Part shown: positions 1 to 8,562 of the stretch, in pieces
Position numbering within the stretch: the first letter of the stretch is position 1
How the letters are laid out: each line of letters starts with the position of its first letter
Assembly: GCA_902547535.1 (NCBI GenBank)
Contig: CACCOB010000001.1
Span: 124,001-188,000 of the forward strand
Source: an uncultured Pelagibacteraceae bacterium
GTDB taxonomy: Bacteria; Pseudomonadota; Alphaproteobacteria; Pelagibacterales; Pelagibacteraceae
Direction of reading: 5' to 3'
DNA: 64,000 nt
Position numbers and translations under genes: made by a program
Notes under the pieces: generated by a model
What the model saw: the letters and a program-made list of their open reading frames with translations, nothing else
What the model was told of the DNA's origin: nothing
Databases searched by the model: none

Positions 1-1
1 G

Positions 2-763
2 TTTTCAGATTTATCTTTTTCAAATTCAATCAATATGTCAGGGGTTAATTCTATTAATTGGGCAAGAATTATAGCTCAAGCTGTTTATTATTTTTATACT
101 TATTTTAAACTTAATCTTGATAAACCAATTTCTTTTTCAGTACCAACAGGAAACTTTGGAGATGTTTTTGCAGGTTATCTTGCAAAAGAAATGGGATTGC
201 CCATAGATAAACTTATTGTTGCAACTAATGAGAATGATATTTTGCATCGAGCAATTTCTAAAGGTGATTATATTTCAAAAAAAGTTAAAGAAACACTTTC
301 CCCAAGTATGGATATTCAATTAGCAAGTAATTTTGAAAGATTAATTTATTATGTGAATAATTCTAATTCTGACATTACATCAGATATAATGAAAAAAATT
401 AAGAATAATGAATATAAAATAGAAAAATCAAATTTAGACATTATCCAAAAAGATTTTATTTCAGAAAGTTGTGATGAAAATGAAACTTTAGAAATTATTA
501 AACAACATTTTGACAGAAGTAGTGTCATATTAGATCCTCATACTGCAGTTGGAGTAGGGGCTGCATATAAGCTAAATTTTAGTGATTGTGTAGTTTTATC
601 TACTGCACATCCATGTAAATTTCCAGCTGCTACAGATAAGGCTATAAATAAACATGAAGAACTACCTAAAGAGCTACAATATGTTCATAGTAAAGAGGAA
701 AATTTTCAATTACTAAAAAATGATACAGAGGCAGTAAAAAATTTCGTTAAAAGTAAATTATGA
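2..763 (+). CDS. thrC: Threonine synthase, 5' end cut by window edge
   Basis: PLP-dependent enzyme converting O-phosphohomoserine to threonine, the last step of threonine synthesis. The reading frame is open from base 2, so the first in-frame ATG at 35 is internal and the N-terminal part, including the PLP lysine, lies outside. The visible part has the fold-type II phosphate-binding loop PTGNFGDVFAG followed by the C-terminal catalytic domain, including DPHTAVGVGAA and STAHPCKFP segments typical of bacterial ThrC. The TGA stop overlaps the ATG of the next gene (ATGA), so the two are probably translationally coupled. thrB lies nearby on the other strand. Confidence 0.93.
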   Translation, partial: FSDLSFSNSINMSGVNSINWARIIAQAVYYFYTYFKLNLDKPISFSVPTGNFGDVFAGYLAKEMGLPIDKLIVATNENDILHRAISKGDYISKKVKETLSPSMDIQLASNFERLIYYVNNSNSDITSDIMKKIKNNEYKIEKSNLDIIQKDFISESCDENETLEIIKQHFDRSSVILDPHTAVGVGAAYKLNFSDCVVLSTAHPCKFPAATDKAINKHEELPKELQYVHSKEENFQLLKNDTEAVKNFVKSKL

Positions 764-1245
764 AGCTAAAAGTTAATGTCCAAATTCCAGACGCAAAAAT
801 CTTTCATTTAGTTGATGGTGAGCCCAAGGAGCAAAATATATCTGAGGTATTAGGATCAAAAAAAATAATATTATTTGGTTTACCTGGTGCATTTACAGCT
901 ACATGCTCTAAATTTCATTTACCAGGTTATGTTAAAAATGCTCAACAAATCTTAGATAAAGGTATTGATAAAATATTTTGCTTAGCTGTTAATGACCCTT
1001 ATGTAATGAATGCTTGGGGTGAGGCGAATAATATAGGAGAAAATATAACTATGTTAGCTGATCCTTATTTGTCATTTACTAAGCTAATAGGTGCTGAAGT
1101 TGATAGGAATTCAAAAGGCATGGGAATGAGATCAAGTCGTTATGCAATGGTTATAGAAAATCTCCAAGTGCAAAATATTCAAGAGGAAGAAGAAACTAAA
1201 AATTGTGGAATATCTTCAGCAGAGGGAATTTTAGGTATTATTTAG
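760..1245 (+). CDS. Peroxiredoxin, Prx5-like redoxin
   Basis: Thiol peroxidase that reduces hydrogen or alkyl peroxides in the cytoplasm. The 161-residue protein carries the Prx5-type active-site motif PGAFTATCS with the peroxidatic cysteine at Cys49. A second cysteine, Cys149, lies near the C terminus in a position like the resolving cysteine of atypical 2-Cys Prx5 proteins, so an intramolecular disulfide is plausible (inference). Its start overlaps the thrC stop by 4 nt. It converges on rnhA across a 32-bp spacer that holds a hairpin. The family call is firm; the reductant is not visible. Confidence 0.9.
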   Translation: MKLKVNVQIPDAKIFHLVDGEPKEQNISEVLGSKKIILFGLPGAFTATCSKFHLPGYVKNAQQILDKGIDKIFCLAVNDPYVMNAWGEANNIGENITMLADPYLSFTKLIGAEVDRNSKGMGMRSSRYAMVIENLQVQNIQEEEETKNCGISSAEGILGII

Positions 1246-1249
1246 CAAG

Positions 1250-1279
1250 AAGGGGCGTTCTGTTGCCAGGTGCCCTCTT
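1250..1279. terminator. GC-rich hairpin between convergent genes
   Basis: AAGGGGC (1250-1256) pairs with GCCCTCTT (1272-1279) as seven base pairs with one bulged base and a 15-nt loop. It fills the spacer between the convergent peroxiredoxin and rnhA genes. It is markedly more GC-rich than its surroundings, but neither strand has a clear T-run after it, so it is not a classical intrinsic terminator. It could act as a bidirectional 3'-end stabiliser. Confidence 0.35.
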
Positions 1280-1700
1280 ATGAATTTACAGCTTCTCTAG
1301 CGATTAAATCTACTTCATTATTTAAAACATCAGATGAGTGACCCTTAACCCAACTCCATTTAATCTTAAATTCATCAGTCAAATTATCAAGTTCAATCCA
1401 GAGCTCTTTATTTTTAACCGGTTGTTTATTTGTAGTTTTCCAACCATTTTTTTTCCAATTATGAATCCACTCTGTTATGCCTGATTTTACATATCTAGAG
1501 TCTGTAAAAATCTGAACACTGCTTCCTTTAGGAATTTTTTTAAGAGCTTTTATTGGAGCAAGCAACTCCATTTGATTATTTGTGGTATCTTTTTTGCTAC
1601 CTTTTATATGGGTTTTCTTTTCGTCTTCTATAATGATTGCAGCCCACCCACCATTTCCTGGATTTCCCAAACATGATCCATCAGTATATATTTTTATCAT
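1278..1700 (-). CDS. rnhA: Ribonuclease HI
   Basis: Endonuclease that cuts the RNA strand of RNA-DNA hybrids, for example Okazaki primers and R-loops. The 140 residues match the compact bacterial RNase HI. The acidic catalytic set is Asp7 (YTDGSCLGNPG), Glu45 (NQMEL), Asp67 (FTDSRY) and Asp131 (NEVDLIAREA), with the supporting His121 in KGHS. The gene overlaps the upstream thrB stop by one base and ends the long minus-strand block. The window also encodes RNase HII near 17.6 kb. Confidence 0.95.
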   Translation of the reverse strand: MIKIYTDGSCLGNPGNGGWAAIIIEDEKKTHIKGSKKDTTNNQMELLAPIKALKKIPKGSSVQIFTDSRYVKSGITEWIHNWKKNGWKTTNKQPVKNKELWIELDNLTDEFKIKWSWVKGHSSDVLNNEVDLIAREAVNS

Positions 1701-2665
1701 TATGAATAGTCCTTAAAAGAATTTAACTTTCTATGAAAATTTAATTTATCTAAATACTCTTTTGGATCTTTTATTTTTATCAATGCCTTTTTTGGAGTAT
1801 TAAGATAATCATATGATCTTGTAAGGAGATATCTCAAAGCTGAACCTCTGCACAAAGTATTGAAATTAATCTTTTCCTTGGTAGTTAGTTTACGTATTGA
1901 TTGGTAACCTTTTAATAATTGAGCAGATTTACTTTTGTCTAGAATAAAAATTTTATTTCTTTTTTTAAAACATAGTGCATTTACACATGTAGCTAATTCA
2001 TAAGCCAAAAAATCATTTGCAGAAAAATAAAAATCTATAAAGCCGTAATATTTTTTCTTATAAAAAAAAATATTATCAATAAAAAGATCGCTGTGTATTA
2101 TTCCATTGGGCATACTTTTTGGCCATTTTTTCTTAATATCGACTAAATCCATTCGCATAGTATTAATTAAATTACTTGAAATTCTATTAATTCTTTTATC
2201 TATTCTATTCAATAAAGGTGCCCACGAATTTACCGATAATGAATTTTTTCTATATAATTTTAATTTTTTTGCGGCCAAATGTAACAGAGCCGCATTTTTA
2301 CCAACTTGAAAACAATCTTTGTTCGTAAGTTGATTTTTGTCTTTTCCCTCTAAAAAACTTACTAAACATGCAGTTTTATTTTTAATTTTGAATAAATATT
2401 TACCCTTTTTATTTTTTATTGGCTCAGGACACTTAATTTTATTTTTAGATAAACCAAACATCAAGTTCATAAAAAAAGGCAAGTCTTTTTTTTGAACTCT
2501 TTTTTCAAATATAGTCAGAATTATTTTTTTTTTATTTGTTTTTATTAAGTAGTTTGTATTCTCAATTCCTTTTTTTATGCCTGAAAAAGATGCAATTTTA
2601 CCAACATTAAAGTTTTTCTCGATCAAGCTTAAATCGCTCAGATTTATTCTTGTATATACAGCCAT
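1700..2665 (-). CDS. thrB: Homoserine kinase, APH-fold type
   Basis: Phosphorylates homoserine to O-phosphohomoserine, the substrate of ThrC. This is the aminoglycoside-phosphotransferase-fold form found in many Alphaproteobacteria, not the GHMP form. The N-terminal lobe has a GIENTNY segment (residues 33-39), the catalytic loop is HSDLFIDNIF (His191, Asp193) and the metal-binding Asp211 is in FIDFYFS. Length 321 aa is normal. It shares one base with ispH and one with rnhA, so the three are probably co-transcribed. The pairing with thrC at the window edge supports the assignment. Confidence 0.93.
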   Translation of the reverse strand: MAVYTRINLSDLSLIEKNFNVGKIASFSGIKKGIENTNYLIKTNKKKIILTIFEKRVQKKDLPFFMNLMFGLSKNKIKCPEPIKNKKGKYLFKIKNKTACLVSFLEGKDKNQLTNKDCFQVGKNAALLHLAAKKLKLYRKNSLSVNSWAPLLNRIDKRINRISSNLINTMRMDLVDIKKKWPKSMPNGIIHSDLFIDNIFFYKKKYYGFIDFYFSANDFLAYELATCVNALCFKKRNKIFILDKSKSAQLLKGYQSIRKLTTKEKINFNTLCRGSALRYLLTRSYDYLNTPKKALIKIKDPKEYLDKLNFHRKLNSFKDYS

Positions 2666-3615
2666 TAATTTAATTTTCCTGGAATTTTAAATGTTACGTC
2701 CTCTTTTACTATTTCAACTTCCTCTATTTCTACAGTAAATTTTTTTTTAATATTCTCTATGAATTCATTAACTAACACCTCAGGAGCTGAGGCACCTGAT
2801 GAAATACCTATAGTTTTGCATTTAGATATTTTTTCAAGTGGAAAAGTACTTTCAGAATGAATTAGTTCTGCATGCTCACATCCATTATTTTTAGCTACTT
2901 CTACCAGTCTAACCGAGTTAGATGAATTCCTACTACCGATCACAAATAGATTATCACACTCTTTAGCAATTTTTTTTACTGCTGCTTGCCTATTTGTTGT
3001 TGCGTAACAAATATCATCTTTTTTTGGTTCGTGAATATCAGGAAAGCGTTCTTTTAAAACATTAATAATATCTTTAGTATCATCAACTGATAATGTTGTT
3101 TGTGTAATATAAGCAAGTTTATTGTTTTTACCCCTCTGATAATTTTTTGCATCGTCAATCGTTTCTATAAGATCAATTTTTCCATCAGGAACTTGCCCCA
3201 TTGTCCCAACTACTTCAGGATGATTTTTGTGACCAATAAGCAAAACCTTAACATCTTTTTTATATAAATTTTCTGCTTCTCTGTGAACTTTAGATACCAG
3301 TGGGCATGTTGCATCTACAAAAATCATATTTAAACTTTCTGCTTCTTTAGGAACAGATTTTGGAACACCATGAGCTGAAAAGATGACAGGCCTTGTTTTA
3401 TCTTCAATTTCATCAATCTCTTCAACAAATATCGCGCCAATTTTTTTTAAACTATCAACTACATGTTTGTTGTGAACAATTTCATGTCTTACATATACAG
3501 GGTCACCATATTTTTCTATACTTTTCTTGACAATTTCAATTGCCCTATCAACGCCAGCACAAAAACCTCTAGGAGCTGCTAAAAGTATTTTAATATGATT
3601 ATTTTTCACTTTCAT
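2665..3615 (-). CDS. ispH: 4-hydroxy-3-methylbut-2-enyl diphosphate reductase
   Basis: Iron-sulfur enzyme for the last step of the MEP pathway, producing IPP and DMAPP. The three cluster cysteines are visible: Cys19 (PRGFCAGVDRA), Cys104 (DATCPLVSKVH) and Cys203 (DICYATTNRQ). The substrate-binding histidines lie in EIVHN and SAHG (His82). Its 5' end overlaps the small membrane ORF upstream by 17 nt, so it is probably translationally coupled to the carotenoid genes. This places isoprenoid supply next to isoprenoid use. Confidence 0.96.
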   Translation of the reverse strand: MKVKNNHIKILLAAPRGFCAGVDRAIEIVKKSIEKYGDPVYVRHEIVHNKHVVDSLKKIGAIFVEEIDEIEDKTRPVIFSAHGVPKSVPKEAESLNMIFVDATCPLVSKVHREAENLYKKDVKVLLIGHKNHPEVVGTMGQVPDGKIDLIETIDDAKNYQRGKNNKLAYITQTTLSVDDTKDIINVLKERFPDIHEPKKDDICYATTNRQAAVKKIAKECDNLFVIGSRNSSNSVRLVEVAKNNGCEHAELIHSESTFPLEKISKCKTIGISSGASAPEVLVNEFIENIKKKFTVEIEEVEIVKEDVTFKIPGKLN

Positions 3616-3781
3616 CCTTTCTAAAAAAAGGAATTAAAAAAACAATACACGCAACTAGAAAAAAAAAACTACCAAACATAGCCCAGAAACTTCCTACACT
3701 TGATATAATAAAACCCAATGCAGATATAATGAACAAAATCCAACCAATTAAATTAATATTTTTATTGCTCATTTTTTTCAA
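3599..3781 (-). CDS. Small two-helix membrane protein
   Basis: A 60-residue ORF with no family I recognise. It has a basic and polar N terminus (MKKMSNKN) and two hydrophobic segments, about residues 11-27 and 32-51, ending in a charged tail (RKDESEK). It overlaps the blh stop by 20 nt (11 nt if the second Met is used) and the ispH start by 17 nt, so it is embedded in the retinal/isoprenoid operon and is likely translated. A role linked to retinal synthesis or the inner membrane is inference from position only. Confidence 0.65.
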   Translation of the reverse strand: MKKMSNKNINLIGWILFIISALGFIISSVGSFWAMFGSFFFLVACIVFLIPFFRKDESEK

Positions 3782-4655
3782 TTAAATATTCGAGCAATAT
3801 ATGTGGAAAAGTTAAAGAGGCCAATCCAATAAAAATAACCCGATATATAGTCTCGTTAAATTCATTATAATTATTTAGTATTAATATTGAAATAACGTAT
3901 CCAATAATTGTCAAAATTGTTAGTGGAAGGGCTTTTTTAATGAAAACTGGCAAGCCTTTTGTCAAATTTTTATTTAATTCTCTAATCAAAGAAATTGAGT
4001 GCCTAATGGAATGCAAAAAGCAAAAGTAAATCGTAAAAGCAATTATTGGTGTAAGGAAATAATTTATGATAAGAATTGATACGTAATCCATTAATAATAG
4101 TGACTTTGCTTCAACACTTTTATTTAATGATAAAATAATTCCAGAGATTAAAGATAAAATTATAAGTACGAATAATATCTCGTTAGATATTATTAAATTA
4201 TTTGAAATATTAAAATTTAATGTCTCGAATATTACAATTGTCTCTTCTTTTTGGAAAAATAATGGTGATGTAATAATTAATGATCCTTTAAAAAAATAAA
4301 TTAATTCAAAGTTTTTCTTTTGAATAATAAATTCAGAGTCCTCTTTACCAAAATGAAAAGCAGCAATAATTAAAAATAAGAAAAGTAATAATTTTGGAAA
4401 TGCCAACCAAATCAATATTGTAACTATACCAATAAACAAATACCCTAAATAAAAAATACTCATTGATTTATATCCAAAGTATTTAATAAGCTTCTTACCT
4501 TTAATATGATCCAGAGAGCCATGAGATATTCCAATTGTTAAAATTAAAAACAATGAAATTACCAAGAAACTGCCCTCTCTCAAATATTCTATTCCAGATA
4601 AAAGTATACATAAATTGAAAAAAATTAAAGAGTGGTAAAAATTAATTTTGATCAT
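3762..4655 (-). CDS. blh: Beta-carotene 15,15'-dioxygenase, Brp/Blh family
   Basis: Membrane-embedded iron enzyme that cleaves beta-carotene into two retinal molecules, the chromophore of proteorhodopsin. The 297-aa protein is almost entirely hydrophobic helices and keeps the family's dispersed histidines: His45 and His50 in ISHGSLDH, His101 in AAFHFGKED, and His215/His219 in FLHSIRHS. It follows crtY by 5 nt. Its location after crtI, crtB and crtY completes a phytoene-to-retinal pathway. No rhodopsin gene is in the window, so the acceptor protein must be elsewhere. Confidence 0.92.
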   Translation of the reverse strand: MIKINFYHSLIFFNLCILLSGIEYLREGSFLVISLFLILTIGISHGSLDHIKGKKLIKYFGYKSMSIFYLGYLFIGIVTILIWLAFPKLLLFLFLIIAAFHFGKEDSEFIIQKKNFELIYFFKGSLIITSPLFFQKEETIVIFETLNFNISNNLIISNEILFVLIILSLISGIILSLNKSVEAKSLLLMDYVSILIINYFLTPIIAFTIYFCFLHSIRHSISLIRELNKNLTKGLPVFIKKALPLTILTIIGYVISILILNNYNEFNETIYRVIFIGLASLTFPHILLEYLIEKNEQ

Positions 4656-4660
4656 TTAAT

Positions 4661-5725
4661 TTAAAAAAGTGCTTTTATAAAAATCCATTTAGGCATTTTT
4701 AATATTATTGATAAATCTTCAAAAAAATTACTTCTATTAGACAAAAATTTTATAACAGTATTAGATTTATTATTAAACATTCTAAAAAAAATATTTGGCA
4801 TTTTGCTTGGATTATTTTTCAGAACTTTTAAAAAAATATTATCGAGAAATTGATATTTCTTTTTAATTTGAAAAGTTTTCAATTTACTAATGTTTTCGAT
4901 GTTTTCTCTTATATATTTGCATTGTTCTTGAATATTTAGAAAAGTATAACCAGTACTTAACCTTGTCATACCTCCAGCTGTTCCAATATTAATTTTATTT
5001 TTAACCTGGCTGATTACTGGGTAAAAAAGAGGTATTGCACCCACTTCTTTATATGTAATCTTATAATCTTTTAGTTTTAGATTATTCTCAATATATTCTT
5101 TAATTTGCTGATCATAATCTTTTTGGGAGTCGTCATTCATTTCTGATAACCAAGTTGTTTCAACCAATGCTGTTCTTTTTGAATATGGAAGTGTATAAAA
5201 AAAATGAACACTTCCTCTCTGTTCACAATCAAAATCCATTAGATTCATCATTTCTTCATCAAAAAAATTATTTTTTGTCTCTATTTCTACCCCACAAAAA
5301 TGCTGCCATAGACCATTGTTTTGATTATTTAAATTCGGAACGCTATTAAATATTAAAGAGTTATCAAAATTTATATTTTGATCATTTTTGTGAAATGAAA
5401 TATTTTTATTCTCTTTTAATCTATTGTTTATCTTCTCATAAAATAGCCCACTATCAATACTTTGATATGGATAATTATTGCACTCTAGATGTTTAGTCTT
5501 TTGAGGCACATTTATGGAAAAATATTCCCAATTTTTTTTTACACAATCTTCAAAATTATGTGGGAATGTCCTCCAAAAAGACCATGTTTTATCTTTTTTG
5601 TATTCATTTCTCGGTTCAATAATAGCTAATGTTTTATTTTTTAACTTATGATTTGTCTCTAATTCATATGCCAAAGATAATCCTGCACAACCTCCACCAA
5701 TTATTACAAAATCAAAATCTTTCAT
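4661..5725 (-). CDS. crtY: Lycopene beta-cyclase
   Basis: Flavoprotein that cyclises both ends of lycopene to beta-carotene. It begins with a dinucleotide-binding motif (IIGGGCAGLSLAYEL, residues 8-22). The region around residues 230-260 (IPLFYPV, NIGTAGGMTRLSTGY) matches the CrtY family. Length 354 aa is slightly short compared with typical 380-390 aa forms. It overlaps crtB by 14 nt, consistent with co-translation. Confidence 0.92.
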   Translation of the reverse strand: MKDFDFVIIGGGCAGLSLAYELETNHKLKNKTLAIIEPRNEYKKDKTWSFWRTFPHNFEDCVKKNWEYFSINVPQKTKHLECNNYPYQSIDSGLFYEKINNRLKENKNISFHKNDQNINFDNSLIFNSVPNLNNQNNGLWQHFCGVEIETKNNFFDEEMMNLMDFDCEQRGSVHFFYTLPYSKRTALVETTWLSEMNDDSQKDYDQQIKEYIENNLKLKDYKITYKEVGAIPLFYPVISQVKNKINIGTAGGMTRLSTGYTFLNIQEQCKYIRENIENISKLKTFQIKKKYQFLDNIFLKVLKNNPSKMPNIFFRMFNNKSNTVIKFLSNRSNFFEDLSIILKMPKWIFIKALF

Positions 5726-6563
5726 TTAAATTTATTTCTTCACTAATTAATTCGTGTTCTCTATCTCTAAAGTGATTATGTTTTTTAATCAATGATAGTT
5801 TTACTAGGTCAAATATAGATAATATTGTTTGTAATATCTTACCACTTTTAGTAACAAAAATTTTACCTGAATTATTATAATTTTGAATTGTTTGTTTTTT
5901 AATAATATTTCTTCCAATTTGTCTATAAACTCTTCTTGCAACTAAAATTGAAAATCTAAGAGTTAATGGAATATCTTTTATTGATGAAAAGCTACTATCA
6001 TAAAATAAATCTGCAGTAGCCAATGTTTTTTTTATGGTTTCAAAATTATGTTTTATATAAAATCTTTTATTTTTAGAGTCCTCTATCACATCTCTAGAAA
6101 TATTTGTTAGTTGCATAGCTATTCCCAAATCTATAGCCGATTTAAGAGAAGTAGAGCTGTTGACCTTTAAAATTTTTGCCATCATTAATCCAACAGTTCC
6201 TGCTACTCTATATGAGTAAATTAATAATTCCTTTTTTGAATTTAATCTTATTTCATTTTGAATATCAGACTCCACACCATCGAATAAGTCTTCTACAATT
6301 TTTATGGAAATATTATATTCATCCATTAATTTCCACATATTTTTTATTATTGGATTTTGAAATTCTTTATTGATAAAATTATTTTTGAAGTTTAAAAATC
6401 TCCTTAATTTAACACCAATTGTACCTTCATCGTCTGCTATATTGTCTAGAGTTCTACAAAAATCGTATAAATTAGAACATTTCAAATAGGTTTCTTTAGG
6501 AAGAAAAAAACCAGCCCAGTAAAATGATTTTGCGTATATTGATAGAAAACTCTTTTTCTCCAT
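5712..6563 (-). CDS. crtB: Phytoene synthase
   Basis: Condenses two geranylgeranyl diphosphates to phytoene, the first committed carotenoid step. The two aspartate-rich motifs of the squalene/phytoene synthase family are present: DNIADD near residue 40 and SRDVIED near residue 155 (followed by RFYI). Length 283 aa is in the usual range. The start shares one base with the crtI stop. Its substrate would need a GGPP synthase, which is not encoded in this window. Confidence 0.95.
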   Translation of the reverse strand: MEKKSFLSIYAKSFYWAGFFLPKETYLKCSNLYDFCRTLDNIADDEGTIGVKLRRFLNFKNNFINKEFQNPIIKNMWKLMDEYNISIKIVEDLFDGVESDIQNEIRLNSKKELLIYSYRVAGTVGLMMAKILKVNSSTSLKSAIDLGIAMQLTNISRDVIEDSKNKRFYIKHNFETIKKTLATADLFYDSSFSSIKDIPLTLRFSILVARRVYRQIGRNIIKKQTIQNYNNSGKIFVTKSGKILQTILSIFDLVKLSLIKKHNHFRDREHELISEEINLNERF

Positions 6564-8020
6564 TACAAAATTTTGTCTAAGACTTTTGCTGAAGATAGTA
6601 CTCCTGGTACACCTGCTCCAGGATGAGTACCCGCTCCAACAAAATACAAACCATCAAAAATCTCTGATTTATTATGAAATCTAAAATAAGCTGATTGGGT
6701 AAATTTTGGTTGAATAGAAAAACCTGAGCCATATTTTGTATTTAACTCTTTCTCAAAATAATCTGGAGTTAAATAAAAATCCTCAACAATATTTTCGCTT
6801 AGATTGGGCAGTAAACTTTCCTCCATTTTTTTAATAACTAATTTTTTCATTTTATCTCCCTCAATAGACCAATCTATATCAGATTGGTTATTAGGAACTG
6901 GCACCAACACATAAAAACAATCATGATTATCAGGTGCCATAGATTTGTCAGTAGCTGTTGGTCTATGCAAATAGTAACTAATATCGTCATTTAATTTTTT
7001 ATTGTTAAAAATATCATCCAAGTGTTCCTTGTACTTATCTCCAAATTTGATGGTATGATGTTCAACATCGTCGTAAACCTTTTTAGTTCCAAAGTAATAC
7101 ACAAACAAACCCATTGAATATTCCATTCTTCTCATTTTCCAATTAAAAATAGAATTACTACTGTTTGTGTTTGCTAATTTTGAGTAAACTGCAGGTGGAT
7201 CAGCGTTGCAAATAACATTATCTGTCTCTATTTTATCCCCGTTGCTTAGTTCAACTCCAGTTATTTTGTTTTTATCTGATAAGATTTTATTTACTTCGCA
7301 TCCTTTTAATATTTTTATATGTTCTTCATTCATTAGTTTTTCCATCCCATTTATTATTTGACCAGTACCTCCCATTGAATAATGAATTCCCCATTTTTTT
7401 TCTAAATACAAAATTAATCCATATATTGATGTTGTTGTAAAAGGATTACCACCTACCAAAAGTGGATGCATACTAAGTAGCCTTCTTAGTTTTTCATTTT
7501 TGATGTACGAAGAAACTAAACCATAAACAGATTTATAACTCTTTAGACTAAATAAAGAAGGTATTTGTTTAATCATAAAAGAAGGTTTATCAAATGGTAC
7601 GTCTGATAATTCAGTAAATCCTTTATCGAAAATTTTTTTTGTAAAATTAACTAAATTTTTATAACCCTCGACATCTTTTTCATTGATCTTTTTTATTTGA
7701 TCAATCATCTCTTGTTCGCTACCTGAGTAGTTGAATTTGAAACCATCCTCAAAAATAAATTGATACCAGGTTTTGAGAGATTTAATTTCTAAATAATCTT
7801 TTGAGTTTTTATTAAAGAGCTTAAACAATTCATCAATCAAATAGGGTGCCGTTATAACAGTTGGACCACCATCAAATATAAATCCATTTTTTCTAAAAAC
7901 TCTTGCTCTTCCACCTAAATCTTTGTGTTTTTCAATCAAAGTCACATTATGACCCTTAGCTTTTAATCTTAAAGCAGCAGCCATACCTCCAAAACCTGAT
8001 CCAATTACTATAGAATTCAT
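6563..8020 (-). CDS. crtI: Phytoene desaturase
   Basis: FAD-dependent enzyme that desaturates phytoene to lycopene. The N terminus has the FAD-binding motif IGSGFGGMAAALRLKAKG, then the CrtI hallmark GGRARVFRKNGFIFDGGPT. The C terminus has the family signature GLYFVGAGTHPGAGVPGVL (residues 456-474). Length 485 aa is normal. It is the first carotenoid gene, 44 bp after atpF, so the crt genes may be read from their own promoter in that spacer or by read-through from the ATP synthase operon. No clear promoter was found. Confidence 0.95.
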   Translation of the reverse strand: MNSIVIGSGFGGMAAALRLKAKGHNVTLIEKHKDLGGRARVFRKNGFIFDGGPTVITAPYLIDELFKLFNKNSKDYLEIKSLKTWYQFIFEDGFKFNYSGSEQEMIDQIKKINEKDVEGYKNLVNFTKKIFDKGFTELSDVPFDKPSFMIKQIPSLFSLKSYKSVYGLVSSYIKNEKLRRLLSMHPLLVGGNPFTTTSIYGLILYLEKKWGIHYSMGGTGQIINGMEKLMNEEHIKILKGCEVNKILSDKNKITGVELSNGDKIETDNVICNADPPAVYSKLANTNSSNSIFNWKMRRMEYSMGLFVYYFGTKKVYDDVEHHTIKFGDKYKEHLDDIFNNKKLNDDISYYLHRPTATDKSMAPDNHDCFYVLVPVPNNQSDIDWSIEGDKMKKLVIKKMEESLLPNLSENIVEDFYLTPDYFEKELNTKYGSGFSIQPKFTQSAYFRFHNKSEIFDGLYFVGAGTHPGAGVPGVLSSAKVLDKIL

Positions 8021-8064
8021 AATAGAGATTTTATATTATTTTGAGTAAATGTAACGTAATTAAG

Positions 8065-8562
8065 TTATGAATTAATTTTTTTTAATTCAGACTTTGCTTC
8101 TTCTAGATTTTTTTCGAAAAGATTATCTAATTTGGACTTATCAACTGTTGTCGTCATAATCTTTTTCACAGACTCTAGTGCAATTTTAATTGATCTATCT
8201 TTGATTTCTTTGATTGCTGACTCTTTCATTTGATTTATTTTAGTTTGAGTTAAATTTTTCTTTATTTCCGAACTTTTATGAAATTTTTCATTCATACTTA
8301 TTACAAGCTGTTCTGACTCATTTTTTGCTTGATCGAGTATCTTTTTGGTTTCTCCTTCTACAGAGTTAAGTTTAGCCTGAGCCTTATCTAAGAGTTCCTT
8401 TGACTCAACTCTTAGCTTTTCACTTTCATCAATTTCCTTCTTTATGTCTCCTATCATTTTTATAAGGAGATCGTTTATATTCTGAGGAATTTTAAAATAT
8501 ACCAAAAGACCAATGAATATAAAAAATGAAATCGCTACCCAAAATGTTGCATCAAATGACAT
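8065..8562 (-). CDS. atpF: ATP synthase Fo subunit b
   Basis: Peripheral stalk subunit joining membrane Fo to F1. The 165-aa protein has one N-terminal membrane helix (AISFFIFIGLLVYFKIP, residues 10-26) and then a long charged coiled coil, with the DILNDLL-like boundary sequence NINDLLIK typical of alphaproteobacterial b subunits. It overlaps the b' gene by 11 nt. Having both b and b' is typical of Alphaproteobacteria and photosynthetic bacteria. The F1 genes are not in the window. Confidence 0.9.
   Translation of the reverse strand: MSFDATFWVAISFFIFIGLLVYFKIPQNINDLLIKMIGDIKKEIDESEKLRVESKELLDKAQAKLNSVEGETKKILDQAKNESEQLVISMNEKFHKSSEIKKNLTQTKINQMKESAIKEIKDRSIKIALESVKKIMTTTVDKSKLDNLFEKNLEEAKSELKKINS

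Noticed and set aside
8021-8064. Possible promoter before crtI
   Set aside because: AT-rich sequence gives weak -10-like matches only; no supported -35/-10 pair was found.
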